64,000 bases of DNA, from contig CATQJL010000316.1 of NCBI GenBank assembly GCA_958299035.1, forward strand, positions 90,046,443 through 90,110,442. Reading direction: 5' to 3'. The notes below the pieces were generated by a model. It was not told the DNA's origin. It searched no databases and saw only the letters and a program-made list of their open reading frames with translations. The translations under genes and the position numbers were made by a program. This DNA comes from Cylicocyclus nassatus. Its lineage: Eukaryota; Nematoda; Chromadorea; Rhabditida; Strongylidae. Positions 54,470 through 64,000 of this stretch are shown one piece after another (the stretch's first letter is position 1; every line of letters begins with the position of its first letter).

Positions 54470-55873
54470 TTGCTGATATAATGCATAAACATGCACTTGA
54501 TTAGCTGAGGGCGATATCTGTAATCGATTGCATTTACAATCTTCAAACTTTTTATTAGCAGGAACATTTTCTAAAACTTTTCACTTTCTATTACCAAAAG
54601 TAGATATCTGCGGTTGAAAACGATAATTGATAAAAAAAAGTTCAAAAGTACCAAATTTGCAAGGTTTGACTCTTAGCGACCTCCCGCTGTGTCCAAAAAA
54701 AAAGAAAGGGAAAGAGTAAAGTAAGACAAACGATTAAAAACGGAAAAGAGTTAATCCTTTACCCACCTTCGCATATACCCGCCGCCGAACTGGAAATTAT
54801 CAGAGAGTGAGATATTTTACAGATGTTCGCCTGATTTGTATTAAATACCACACTAATTATTTATGAATTCTCTCTAGTCCCCCCCCCCACCCTTCTCACT
54901 CCGCTCCCGGTCCTATTATCCACCTTCTTAGTAAGTGACCATGCAAAGACATAACCTGTCCCGACACATCCTGCTTTCCACTTCTATTACTTCTGCAAAT
55001 GAACCACAAAGTCTGTTAAAGGTAGGATAAGCTAGAACTCTCAGTCCGTAAGCGAAACTTGCGTAAAATTATTCCAAAAAGTAAAGATGCAGCAACTGTG
55101 CCCCAAGTTAGGAAAACTGGGCAATGAGCTACTCAGAACAAAAGTGGAGACATCTTTGACGTCAATATGTTAGCCAAAGGTGGCTGCAGCAATACATCAC
55201 AGATAACTTTAATACACTGGTATGAGTCGAATAATTTTGGCGACTACTGGAGCACGAAACTATGTATCGTCGATTCGTTGGGCGTACGGGCTGCTCAACC
55301 GCTGCGGACCACGCGCGGCGCGGTTAAAATGTTGCGAGAGCACGATTTCAACAATGGCGAGTTTGTATTGGCGTTATACCTCGCGGCGCGTGCTCCGCGG
55401 TTATGTTCAGTCCGTACAGTCAACGAATCGACGATACCATCACTTTCTCATTCAATCATGCCAGTATAACTATAAACGAAACGTTAGCAAACTTACATGG
55501 CATGAATAATATTGTGATTGTTTATCTTTGTGAAGCGCTACAATGATCATAGTCAATACATAAATGCAGTGCGAGCTATTACTTAATATCCTTTTTTGCG
55601 TTTGATAAAATTTGATTTTAGACCTCTGCCTGAAGCTAGATGCCTACAATTTTAATAAAATGACAAGTCTATCCTACTGTCCTAAGTTCCATTTCCCTGC
55701 ATATGTCTTTAATTTTTCACAATCCTGTGCATAGTTTGACAAGTTTTGTTTTCAGACATGGTTATCTATCTAATTAATTGCCACTTTCTTGTATTTTTGA
55801 GCAAGATTTGCAGATTATGGTTGACAAATCAATTCGTTGTCAAATACTGGTTCAACCTGATATTCAGATCAAA
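54470..55873. other. No gene seen; contains the dispersed repeat also at 6372-6484
   Basis: About 55310-55440 matches 6372-6484 in inverted orientation. A 10-C run lies at 54879-54888. The open frames at 55167-55509 run through the repeat and are not supported. Confidence 0.45.
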
Positions 55874-56337
55874 ATCAACCGTTCAACATGGGAAGATTTT
55901 CTGACGCATACTGGTTTTCGTTCGGCGTTGCTGTGCAAGTTGGCGCAAGCATCTTCTCTGGGATCCTTTAGGTAGTTGTGATTTCGAAGAGCGGTAGTTT
56001 ATCCTTTCAATTGCAAGGTGACTGTTTAATTCGAAGGTGTTGCATATGGGCTAATCTTTGACTTCAAAAGACTATGAAATGTTCATAAATGGAAGAATTT
56101 TCCTCAGTCAAATTTTTTGACAATAGCTAAAAAGGTTCGTCAGCTTGCTTTCAAACCTTGTAGCGCGTTACCTTTGAAGAATTTTTTTCAAGAAACGCTC
56201 TTTTTTGCGAAAATGATGAGAAAAGTAATTTATACAGTCTACAATATATTTTACCAATTCTTTATTTATTTCAGATTCTGATGCTGGTAATGTTGTGATT
56301 ATACCTAATCCATTCTATTATTTTAGCTGGATTACAG
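55874..56337 (+). pseudogene. Broken Srab chemoreceptor exons 1-2 on the plus strand
   Basis: 55874-56016 matches exon 1 of genes B and C (STWEDFLTHTGFRSALL, then after a frameshift GASIFSGIL, a TAG stop, VVVISKSGSLSF). The start Met is ATC. 56275-56337 matches the 63-nt TM2 exon, with a TTTCAG acceptor and a GGATTACAG donor end, but a Trp codon has become TGA. Exons 3-7 are absent downstream. It is the only receptor fragment on this strand, so it was inverted as well as truncated. Confidence 0.82.
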
Positions 56338-56430
56338 GTTGGTAGATACCAAAGGACTGGAACTCACACTAGGCATCAAGAATTTGCGAAAGATTCATTC
56401 TGCGCACTCTTCAAAAGACATGCGTGTTAA

Positions 56431-56813
56431 AGGCAGCAGCCTAGAATGACAAATTTGGGATATTCATCGTTCTCAGTTCCCCTGGATGAGCTAAGCCCAA
56501 ACTGTGCTTTTCAGCTTCAAAAAGATATCAATAACCCGTTTTTTCAGAAGTGAAAAGTGCTATTTAGGCGAAGGCGTATGCCTGCCCTCTAGAGCGCGAT
56601 TGGTTCGTGGGTACGCGGGTACGGTATCTCCACTCACGAGCCAATCACGCTTTAGAGAGCAGACGCCGTCCGCCCAAATAGCACTTTTCACATCTGAAAA
56701 AGCGGGTTATTGATATCGTTTGAAGCTGCAAAGCACAGTTTTGGACTTAGCTCATCCAAGGGAACCGAGAACGATGAAGATCCCAAAGTTGTTATTCTGC
56801 CCAGCCGTTGCCT
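56431..56813. mobile_element. piggyBac-like foldback MITE
   Basis: 383 bp flanked by TTAA (56427-56430, 56814-56817). Ends AGGCAGCAGCCTAGAATGAC and inverse, with arms nearly meeting at the centre (GATATCAATAACCCGTTTTT against its inverse; GCGATTGG...CCAATC near 56600-56650). No coding capacity. Confidence 0.85.
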
Positions 56814-56817
56814 TTAA

Positions 56818-58090
56818 GGACTAAGAAGGCCGTTTTGTGACAGTGCTTATAGAATTTATATTCAAAAATCATGTCCCCAGGAGGCTGCATAAATAACTTT
56901 TAGGGTGGGGGAGATGTGGTTAGTTAGCAGCGACGCCTTGAAAAAGTTTTGTTTGTTAACACGTATAGGACCGCGAAACGCCCGGCGAAAATGTGTGTAC
57001 TTCCAGCCGTCCAACAAAGGTGATTCGTAGTCTGTGGGCTATATCTGTAATCAGTGGGTTAGATAGGCTTGATACCCAAAGTTCTGATTGACGAAGTGGT
57101 TGAATTTGGTTGCTTCAGAGAGGCTTCTGTGCTTTCTTTCTGAATAGGAGCAAGAACTCGGTTTTCAATAATTTTGAAAGTATATATATTGTACGCGGCA
57201 CACATCATTATTGAAACTATGGATCTTCTCCTCGAGATCGAAGCAAAGAAAAGTTGCGACGTCGCACGTGTCGCTCGCGTGCCGCACTTCGTTGCAATTG
57301 TTGTGATTTTTCCTCATATCTTCTAAACAAGTAAAGGCGGCACAGCTCTACAGGGTCATTCGAAAATTAGGAGCTTAGGGCTTTGACATGATAACCTTGG
57401 ACTAAGAGAAGACCTCCTGTAAACTCAAAAAAATCCTTCAAAGCAGCGTGCTGCACCATGTGCAGCACCAGTCCGAAACGTGTTGACGGTTCATGTTGTT
57501 CTCCTACATAAAACAATGAAATTAGTCCATTGCCGAGTTCCCGTTCGCGTGTCCGTGCGGTATCTTCAGGGCAGCACGATAGGGCTCGGTGAGCATTAAC
57601 TCAGGACGGGTAACGGTAAGCAGTAATAACTAAAAAACGTCAACTCTTTTGCGGGTAAGTGCTAACATGCATACGTATAGCAAAGAGCAGACTTTTATTT
57701 AAAAAAAAAAGATCTTACTTGGTCGGTAATCTGAAAGTCGAAATTCTTACAGGTAGAAACTGCAACTATTAAACAAAGGTTCAAGAAAAAATCTCCATTT
57801 TTTCTCCACAAAATGAGGCCTTCCAAATTTCTGGTCCCATACGTTTACAACAAAATCACGACTATATTGGACAGCCCCCACCTCTGAGACTCTAAAATGC
57901 TCATCTAACCTTTTGCATGCGCTTACTCTTTTCAAGAGAGTCAGACTTGAAAAAGATGAATAGAGGAAAAAAAGGTTTTTTGTCAATGTAATATGACAGA
58001 ATGTGTTCCAGGTCAATGTATACGACATTGCGCCGATTTAATTGCAATCAGTATTTTTATGAAACACTTTATTTTGCAGTCATTCATTCA
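56818..58090. other. No gene seen; 3' side of gene C
   Basis: No supported exon. 57760-57990 resembles the region 3' of gene B (about 39890-40110). Confidence 0.45.
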
Positions 58091-61000
58091 TCAAGTCCAC
58101 ATTTTAGAGTATGCACTAAAATAAACGTCATCCTTTCTGGTGATTGGTTGAGTAGCTTGGTTCAATCTGGTCGTTTTCAAACTTTTTGAATACTTTGTGA
58201 TAAACCATATCATGATTTGAGAAATTGCTGTATACATAGGAATAATCTACAAATCTCTACTATAGTATGTTCTACGGGAATTTTCTCAAACTTACGTAGA
58301 TAAGGGACAGCAACATTCGGAACGTGATGTACTCGAATTTTTCCGCATTGCCCGAAATAAATGCAGAAAGAATTGTATAAAATATATAGCACATGCTTTG
58401 AAATACGGCGTGGGGCAAAAGCATTCTAATTACGGTATAATTTTCGTTCAGTTGATAAGAGGAGGTAAGATCAAAACGCTTTCTGAAAATAACTTTGCGT
58501 AGTTGCTTTCTGTAATTGTGTAATAGGATATGTGCAGAATCACCTACTTTTTTACGGCAGTTCGATTTGTAGTGAATAAAAGCACAACGCCGATCAATGC
58601 AATTATACCTATTCCACAAACAATGATGTATGCAGTAGCCGATCTTGCTAATGTAGCTGGTGTAGACGAAGAGCAGTACGGCTTGTCTGAGTATTCTGCT
58701 CTACGTATGCTCCATGCGGTGATAGCGAACGCAGCGAGGACCTTAAACGAAAGTGAATTTGGCTTCTCATAACTAGGGACACCTACCGAAACTGCAGCAA
58801 GAGCGAGGCCTAATTTTCCTCCAAACTTTTCGTACTTCTTGCGTTTCCACAGAGCTACACCGCGTTCGATGACCATTGCAACCTTGACATACATACCTCT
58901 ACAGAAGTGATGTGCATGACTATAAACAATTTTGCAACAAACCTGCAAATTCGCAAAGCATACCATGCAGAAAACTAAACAAAATCGTAGAAAAAAACAA
59001 ATGTCTGCAGGAATCACAAAGTGACAAACGTCAGACAATGTCAGATATCCGAACATTTGATAGCTCTGAAAGAGTTTTGTAAAGACTAAAGAAGAGAAAC
59101 TAAGTAGTGGTCTTTCATCTGACAATAAGACCCATATACACACCCGTTACGTTTTGTTTATTTACGTGAAAACCTTTCTAACAAAGCAGTTTGCAAAGTA
59201 TTTGCTCACGCGGGACGCGTATTCCATACCACCCCCTCTCTCAGTACGGCCGCGTCCGACACTGAGCTGAGCTAGTAGCTTCCTTGTGGAGGCACCATTA
59301 GTGAGCGCCTTTATTGTAAACATGGCGGAGCAGTGCATACCTTTATACTTCACAAATAGAGGTTGGTTCATACAAATCAAGCTTACTTATGAAGTTGGAA
59401 CGATGTGTGCGTGCCTGTTTGCCTCATTTGTTACGTTCGCTCGTATAGGTAAAGCATGATATCTATAGCGCAGTGTCAGTGGGCGCTGTTCGTAATAATC
59501 GAAGTGTTTGATCGCCCATGCGGCAGCAAGTTTTGCGGCGATCAAAGTATGGTCGTGACCAGCATGTAGCACTTCAGTGAAACGCGTCGTAATCTCGATT
59601 TTTACTTACGATATATTTTGGGGGTTTACTACGGGCATTGCTTTAGAAAACTAGGTACAGTACAATCAAATGATCTACAATTGTAGAAGCTCAGAGTTTA
59701 CTACAGTCACCAATTTTGTTCATCACTGTGATGGGTGCCATAAGTTAAAGGCGACGTCGCACGACAGCCACCGTGAGCACTCATTTACAGGGTAAGCGTG
59801 GGGTGCACGCCAGACCTGGGGAGGGTCGTATTGAGGGTTGGGAGGGGCGGGATGGTTATCGAAGTGATACTGATATTAGCGATAACAGAATGTTCGTTAA
59901 CAATGTCAGATAGGCTCATTGTGCAAGACATTAGCGCATTGATGTTTCGGCCTACCATCGTAAACTTGAATCTACGCAAAGCATAATTAGAGTTTCTAAA
60001 GCACAAGAGCAACGATTTCATAAGAAGCATGTCAAATAGCCCTTGTGAGCCAAGTTTCAGCGAATTCGGTGGTTTCGAAATATCGGACAACCCTAGTGAG
60101 AAAGTTATTTTCAAACATGTCAACTTCGTTTTAAGGGTGAATTACATACTTTTTCTCACATTCAATATAAAGAATACTTCTTTGCTTTATTATACCCCTC
60201 TATAAATTTCCAAACTATGGAATTAATTTTATTATTTCAAGCCGTGGAAGATCAATCAGTCTCGAATCACTTTTGTAAAAATCACGATGTTTAGGCTATC
60301 GGATGATGTATAGACAAATACATTTGAAGAGTAGTGCCTTGTATCGAATGCAGAAAGAGGTAGCTACTTCACTTTTGAAATAAATTAACTAGTTTGAAGA
60401 AAGACGAGTGCGAGCTAGGACACGTGAGCCGACGAGATGATGATGGCAGTAGATCGGCGATGTCAATGTGCCAGGTAAGAGGCCCAGAGAAGATACCTAG
60501 GATGCGATTTAGGCAGAATCAAAGCACATATGAAAGCGCTTAAACTAAATGAACTATAAGTTTTGAACCGAGAAGAGTGGCAATATTTACGAAAGCAGCA
60601 TAACCCGCATGACTAAAAGAATGCAAGGAAAAAGGTGCAGGAGAAGTGCTATCCTAAAGTTTCTCTCCTGCAAACATCCCACAAATCTTGATTCTAATAT
60701 GTAGGTGAGACCTTGAAGATTAGAATAAAACGAGCTGATTTGAAACGGCCTCTTGCGTCCATTTGAACGAGCGATAACAGTAAGGAGGATTATCGACGAT
60801 GCGCCGCAGCCTTTGAGCGCTATTTTGGAGCTTTGATATACCACTAGCACTGATATCAAGTTCAAATTAGGGTAGCGTGTATTGCATGAGATTTTCTCTA
60901 ACATATTCTATACTCATAATATCATAGTCTAGTCATATTTTGGCTAAACAAGAAACATCTTACAAGGAAACGATACTGGGTGTCCGTGGCCTTTTGAGAT

Positions 61001-62367
61001 GAGTTGTATACCATTATACTCGTCTTGGAACGCTGATTCCGAATCTGACTTCCGTTTCTGCTAATCGTTTCAAATATGTTATAAAGGATTGTGCAGGCTT
61101 TGGCTGCCCACTGAAATACTTTCGGAGCGTCAACAACGGCGGTGCGGTGTGGTCTAGTGGTTAATGTGATAAGCTCATGAGCTGATGTAGGTGTAGGTTC
61201 GAATCTTTTCGTATTTTTCAGTTTTGCATTGCCTCAATAAACCTTCTTTCGTATCTTCGAGCTAACTGAACGCCCTCTTCAAAGAATTTGGAAAACATGA
61301 TTACTATTTGCGCTAATATGTATCCAATGATCATAATTCGAGTAAATCTCGAACAAGCTAGTTGAGGCAGTGCAAAATAAAAACACAAAAGGATTTGAAC
61401 CTACACCTGCATCGAGTTATGAGGCTATCACACTGACCACTAGACAATAACTGGCGGGTAGAGGCCGTTCCTGTGACCATAGCCTTGAGCGGCCGAAGTT
61501 GGCTCGAAATTCCTCCTCCATGAGGTGGTGCATCGTTTACGATGTATTTGATAAATAAATAAAAACTTCTTTCAGAGAAATGATTGGCAGAAACGGAGGT
61601 TAGATTCGGAATCAGCGTTCGAAGACGAGTGTAATGGTTTATATCTCGTCTCAAAAGGCCACGGACATTGAGTATCGTTCCCTTGTTAGCCCGGACTTTT
61701 GCTTCTCGAAAACTGGCTGGTTTGATTTTCTCTTGCGTAGCTAATTGGATGCAAAGTATGTTTACAAATTGTAGATTTCAAGAATCAAAATTGGAAATTG
61801 CAAAAATTTCAATCTTTCTATTCTTTCATTGAGAAGTAGATAACATATTCTCGGTCCTTCGAAACGGGGGGTGTCGGGATTTTTGCGGATTTTTCACATT
61901 TCAAATTCGGAATCCACATCAAACCCCGGAACGACTGAAACATAGAAGTTGAGAACTGGGGTTAAAGGCGACTTTAATAAGAGTCATATGTCCATGAGTA
62001 ATACTGACCTGCAATCCACCTAGAACAATAGAATGGAACAGATAGAACCACAACATTGCCAGAATCAGAATCTGAAATTTGAATAAAATTTACAGAAAAT
62101 GTGTTGCCAAATGTTATTTCTTGCGCACTAAAACTTTTTCTGAACGAAATTGCAAGCGTTTCGTCGGCCAAGCTCCTCTTTTATAGAGTCTTAATTGATA
62201 AAATATCAAATGTTCACCTTGCAGTTGATGTGGAACGATAAATTACCGCTTTTCGCGATCACTACTACGGAAAGGATACCAGAAAAGATGCTCGCGCCGA
62301 TTTGCAAAATCAAAACCGAACGAAAGCCCGTATGCCTCAGAAGGCCTTCCCACGTTGAACAATTCAT
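58091..62367 (-). CDS. Gene C: Srab-type serpentine chemoreceptor (7 exons)
   Basis: Predicted 322-aa paralogue of gene B with identical exon sizes. Exons (5'-3'): 62367-62218 (MNCSTWEGLLRHTGF, TM1), 62071-62009 (TM2), 59065-58943 (SYQMFGYLTLSDVCHF), 58882-58787 (VAMVIERGVALWKRKKYEKF), 58741-58548 (YSDKPYCSSSTPATLARSA, TM5), 58482-58296 (KRFDLTSSYQLNENYTVIR, TM6), 58246-58091 (TM7, tail DVYFSAYSKMWT). Introns 3-6 are 45-65 nt and intron 2 is 2943 bp. Intron 3 (60 nt, ending TCAAG) is also open and in frame, so retention would add 20 residues in TM3; the gene B intron at the same place is 50 nt and cannot be read through, so splicing is favoured. No disabling change was seen. Confidence 0.85.
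59698..60640 (+). pseudogene. RTE retrotransposon remnants in intron 2 of gene C
   Basis: 59698-59790 (ATTTTGTTCATCACTGTGAT...) matches the RT region near 42610-42700, and 60420-60640 (AAAGCACATATGAAAGCGCT, GAGAAGAGTGGCA) matches the 3' coding end near 43370-43545. The material between has no recognisable RTE parts; most of the retrotransposon is deleted. Confidence 0.6.
60966..61681. mobile_element. Tail-to-tail pair of tRNA-promoter SINE-like units
   Basis: Two related units converge: 60966-61237 (+) and 61362-61681 (-). Each starts GGAA(A)CGATACT...GTCCGTGGCC and carries, in its second half, a tRNA-like pol III promoter. In the left unit the A box TGGTCTAGTGG is at 61150-61160 and the B box GGTTCGAATC at 61196-61205. 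The right unit has the equivalents at about 61434-61446 and 61392-61401 (GGTTCAAATC). Each ends near TGCCTCAA. No cloverleaf can be closed, so these are not tRNA genes. Lying in intron 2 of gene C, the pair has no counterpart in gene B. Confidence 0.65.
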
Positions 62368-63336
62368 TTTGACCTAAACAGACTAGACTGACTCGATTTT
62401 TGACAACCGGCCGGTTTGCCGGCACAATGATTTGCGAATCTTGAGTGAGGAAAGGGAATACAGCAATAAAGTAGTGCTTGCACAGTAAGCTGAAGATAAG
62501 CCTTTTATGGTCAACTCAGTGTCGCCAACATCGCCAGGAATCTGATCAGGATTGCGACTAGGTACGAAAGTTTCGAACGCGAGCATGAGAAGTATGGATG
62601 AGCTTACAGGTAACAGACTATTGCCATAATCGCTCAATCATTTCACATCTGCAGGTTCAAAAGGAAATTGCATGTAACATTCTACCTAGAATTGTGATTG
62701 CTTTGTCGAAAAAAACTCAATTCTCTTTAACTATGAGACCTACGACCAGCAGGCTAGACTTTTCTATGAATTGTGGGGGTCTAACTTCAAACAAAGGTTT
62801 GAAATCATTTTATTCCAGTAAAGAAAAGGATTTCAAATGGTGGCTTATGCTCCACTAACTTGTTTTCAATTATGGTCATTGTAATTCACAAAGATAAGCA
62901 ATTACAATGCTCATCATGCAATTGTGAGTTTGCTGAAGTTTCGTCTAGGTACAGGCATAAAATAATAAGTCCGTAACGAGCCATAGGTTTGTGCTTTGAT
63001 ATTCGTCGAAATTTTGTCTAATACTACTTATTTTATTCTATCTTCTATCATGTATTGCCATGCCAGATCTTGGTATCAAATGATTCAAACCAAACGAAGA
63101 TCCATTCTCTTTCTCGCAAAACTAAATATCATTGTAATCGTGTAAGTTTCATAAAGAGCAATAACTGTTTCCTTCCGCAGGAGCCTTCTATCAAATAGAA
63201 TGTCTAAAAAGGGTAGCGCATGCCCAAACTCTGAGAGTCCTTTTGTCTGCAAAGCTTTCTGCTATCCTCACGCACTTAAGTGTAATGCTGGCTTTAGTCA
63301 ATAGTTATAGTAAAGAACGGAAATCATCTTTTTCCA
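62368..63336. other. Upstream region of gene C, shared with gene B
   Basis: Paralogous to 46407-47348. A promoter is expected here but none can be defined. The plus-strand open frame at 62598-62858 does not stay in frame between the two copies. Confidence 0.5.
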
Positions 63337-63672
63337 TTACTTTAGGAAAATGACAGGAGCTTCCATTATAATGGCCATAGTACAAATTAAATGCCATTCA
63401 AAAGAAGGACCATAACCAAGCAAATTGTTTGTTTCATGGTTTTTAGATCCGCTGATTCCGCCAGCAACTTTGTGCAAATCTGTAAACCATGATAGTGTGC
63501 TCGCATTCTTATCCTTCTCCGGAATAACGTCCTTAGGGTTATAGCTTTGCAGTGGGCAGCCTCCAATGGTGAGAAGAGAATTGCCAGCTCGTCCGAGCGC
63601 ATGTAAGATTGGCTTGCGCGTGTAGGTTTGAGAGCAATTCTTGGCAGGGAAGGCATGCTCTGCGACCGGCAC
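63337..63672 (-). CDS. ORF of unknown function, duplicated upstream of gene C
   Basis: Counterpart of 47349-47756, with the same SYNPKDVIPEKDKNASTLSW, WFTDLHKVAGG and WHLICTMAIIME segments. It ends in a stop where the gene B copy continues KKWKEML. Its 5' part is frame-shifted by a 2-nt loss relative to the other copy (GCCAAGAATTGC against GCCGAGAAAATTGC). It is therefore partly degraded, or the real exon begins after the shift. Confidence 0.38.
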   Translation of the reverse strand: MPVAEHAFPAKNCSQTYTRKPILHALGRAGNSLLTIGGCPLQSYNPKDVIPEKDKNASTLSWFTDLHKVAGGISGSKNHETNNLLGYGPSFEWHLICTMAIIMEAPVIFLK

Positions 63673-64000
63673 TGCATTGTTCTCCTACTTGGGTGATAAG
63701 CAACCTCCCACGTCATAATCTCGAGTTGTTAATTGCCGATCCACTGCCTTTAAGTCATGCCTGGCCTAACTTATGAATAGAAGGTATGCTAAAGTATACG
63801 TATGTGAGCTATCTAAATTCATCTGCCAACACCAGATTTTTCTGATATTTCCGAGGTATTAATAACTCTCAATGGTGCAAGTTTCTAGACCGTGATGACT
63901 GTAAGCATACGCAGATGAGAATTTTACTCATTCAACAACAGGTTCAAGCTAGGCCTACAATATGGTACCCAAACATCCACTAATTCGCCGTGCAAAAGCG
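63673..64000. other. Paralogous empty site for the hAT MITE at 48000-49415
   Basis: 63940-64000 aligns with the flanks of the hAT MITE upstream of gene B: GGTACCCAAACATCCACTAA runs directly into TTCGCCGTGCAAAAGCG, with a single target copy. No gene was seen. Confidence 0.75.

Noticed and set aside
58544..59143. Uninterrupted 199-aa frame read as a single exon
   Set aside because: It reads through two short introns that happen to be open (60 and 45 nt); comparison with gene B shows both are spliced out.
61144..61216. tRNA gene
   Set aside because: A and B boxes are present but acceptor and anticodon stems do not close; treated as the promoter part of a SINE-like unit.

Overview
The window looks like nuclear DNA of a nematode, most likely a strongylid (hookworm-like) clade V species. 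The evidence is a cluster of nematode-specific serpentine chemoreceptor genes of the Srab type (Sra superfamily), introns of 45-65 nt ending in TTTCAG-like acceptors, and relics of RTE and Penelope-like (PLE) retroelements. The species is inferred, not proven. No rRNA, functional tRNA, CRISPR or bacterial-style operon was seen. The long open frames are mostly repeat artefacts.

Host genes: three chemoreceptor genes on the minus strand can be built exon by exon from sequence and paralogue comparison. Each has seven exons: gene A (23478-29526, 320 aa), gene B (40187-46406, 322 aa) and gene C (58091-62367, 322 aa). Exon 1 carries the N-terminus and TM1, a 63-nt exon 2 carries TM2, and exons 3-7 carry TM3-TM7 and a short tail ending in KMW. 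Two further first exons without bodies lie at 1009-1149 and 10852-10992. A broken plus-strand copy of exons 1-2 lies at 55874-56337. B and C are tandem duplicates that share upstream DNA, including an ORF of unknown function (47349-47756 and 63337-63672).

Layout: 1-9186 is one copy of a segmental duplication whose partner is 28378-36619. It carries a chemoreceptor first exon, MITEs and a reverse-transcriptase scrap. 9576-10519 is a foldback MITE. 12041-20015 is a composite bounded by mariner-type TIRs; inside it a Penelope-like element has been broken by two hAT-type MITEs with exact 8-bp target duplications, one of which holds a piggyBac-like MITE. 20524-23091 holds more MITEs and an inverted/direct repeat cluster. 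23478-29526 is gene A, with a 370-bp GT tract and two MITEs in intron 1. 38798-39118 is a hAT MITE. 40187-48000 is gene B and its upstream DNA. 48000-54469 is almost entirely mobile: a hAT MITE with a nested PIF-like MITE, a 1.86-kb foldback, another hAT MITE and two Helitron-like elements, one with tandem perfect palindromes. 58091-64000 is gene C and its upstream DNA, with an inverted pair of tRNA-headed SINE-like units in intron 2.

The picture is a receptor cluster growing by tandem duplication while non-autonomous DNA elements, most of them long foldbacks, fill introns and intergenic DNA. Paralogous empty sites at 31640 and about 63975 date two of the insertions. All splice sites, TSDs and TIRs were read by eye; no alignment program was run.
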